From assembly GCA_016785225.1 (NCBI GenBank), contig JAFBJZ010000836.1, positions 124,001 through 188,000 on the forward strand: a stretch of DNA of 64,000 nucleotides. The letters run 5' to 3'. The stretch comes from Psettodes erumei (lineage: Eukaryota > Chordata > Actinopteri > Pleuronectiformes > Psettodidae). Positions 63,901 to 64,000 of this stretch are shown here, piece by piece. How positions within the stretch are numbered: the first letter of the stretch is position 1; every line of letters begins with the position of its first letter. The notes below the pieces were generated by a model that was not told where the DNA came from, did not search any database, and worked only from the letters and a program-made list of their open reading frames with translations. The position numbers and the translations under genes were made by a program.

Positions 63901-64000
63901 GCCAGGCCCCATGGGATCCCTTCGCCAGACCCTGAGTCACACTACCTCTGCTACTTCTTGCTGCTGCGTTAATACACAGCAAAACGCTCTCCTCCTGCAT

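Larger units (their letters stand above)
59298..64000 (+). other. adcy2: adcy2 intron 1 (partial)
   Basis: No exon matching the next ADCY2 segment (EVEDHVAF-type, membrane helices 2-4) is found. It contains the foldback element (59517-60151) and a long GT microsatellite (60885-60943). The rest is AT-rich with no feature I can support. Confidence 0.8.

Noticed and set aside
1..64000. CRISPR arrays, operons, prophage or bacterial insertion sequences
   Set aside because: All genes are spliced vertebrate genes. The tandem repeats are simple microsatellites without spacers.
1..64000. tRNA, rRNA or snRNA genes
   Set aside because: I looked for tRNA B-box-like and other structured RNA signatures by eye and saw none convincing. 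A covariance-model scan was not possible.

Overview
This is nuclear DNA from a ray-finned fish, most likely a spiny-rayed (percomorph) teleost. The evidence is GT-AG split genes with short introns, many CA/GT microsatellites, and dispersed repeats that I recognise from percomorph genomes. Nothing in it is bacterial or viral. I assigned the genes by recalling the vertebrate proteins and by reading exon by exon with phase checks at every junction; no database search was run.

Five protein-coding genes lie in the same order and orientation as on human chromosome 5p15.31. They are ube2ql1 (+, last exon only, 144-275), nsun2 (-, complete, 19 coding exons, 16901-26159), srd5a1 (+, complete, 5 exons, 26986-31758), tent4a/papd7 (+, complete, 13 coding exons, 36122-46801) and adcy2 (+, first coding exon only, 59034-59297, running off the right edge). 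The block is therefore an old vertebrate synteny group compressed into 64 kb.

Layout: 1-143 is ube2ql1 intron. 276 to about 3660 is a long ube2ql1 3'UTR ending at a good poly(A) signal. About 3.7-16.4 kb is intergenic, with microsatellites and one dispersed repeat. nsun2 and srd5a1 are head to head, with 826 bp between start codons, so that stretch should act as a bidirectional promoter. About 33.1-35.8 kb is a short intergenic stretch leading to the CpG-rich tent4a promoter. tent4a has a 3.3 kb 3'UTR ending near 50.08 kb. About 50.1-58.3 kb is intergenic and repeat-bearing. 58.3-59.0 kb is the adcy2 promoter and leader, and 59.3-64 kb is adcy2 intron 1.

The gene products do not form one pathway. 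They are a ubiquitin E2-like protein, an RNA m5C methyltransferase, a steroid 5-alpha-reductase, a non-canonical poly(A) polymerase and a brain-type adenylyl cyclase. The least ordinary signals are a GC-AG intron inside the tent4a catalytic core, CA repeats abutting two nsun2 5' splice sites, a CpG-dense island in tent4a intron 5, a pentanucleotide repeat in the nsun2 leader, uORFs ahead of srd5a1 and adcy2, and three copies of one foldback repeat family. I found no convincing undescribed system.
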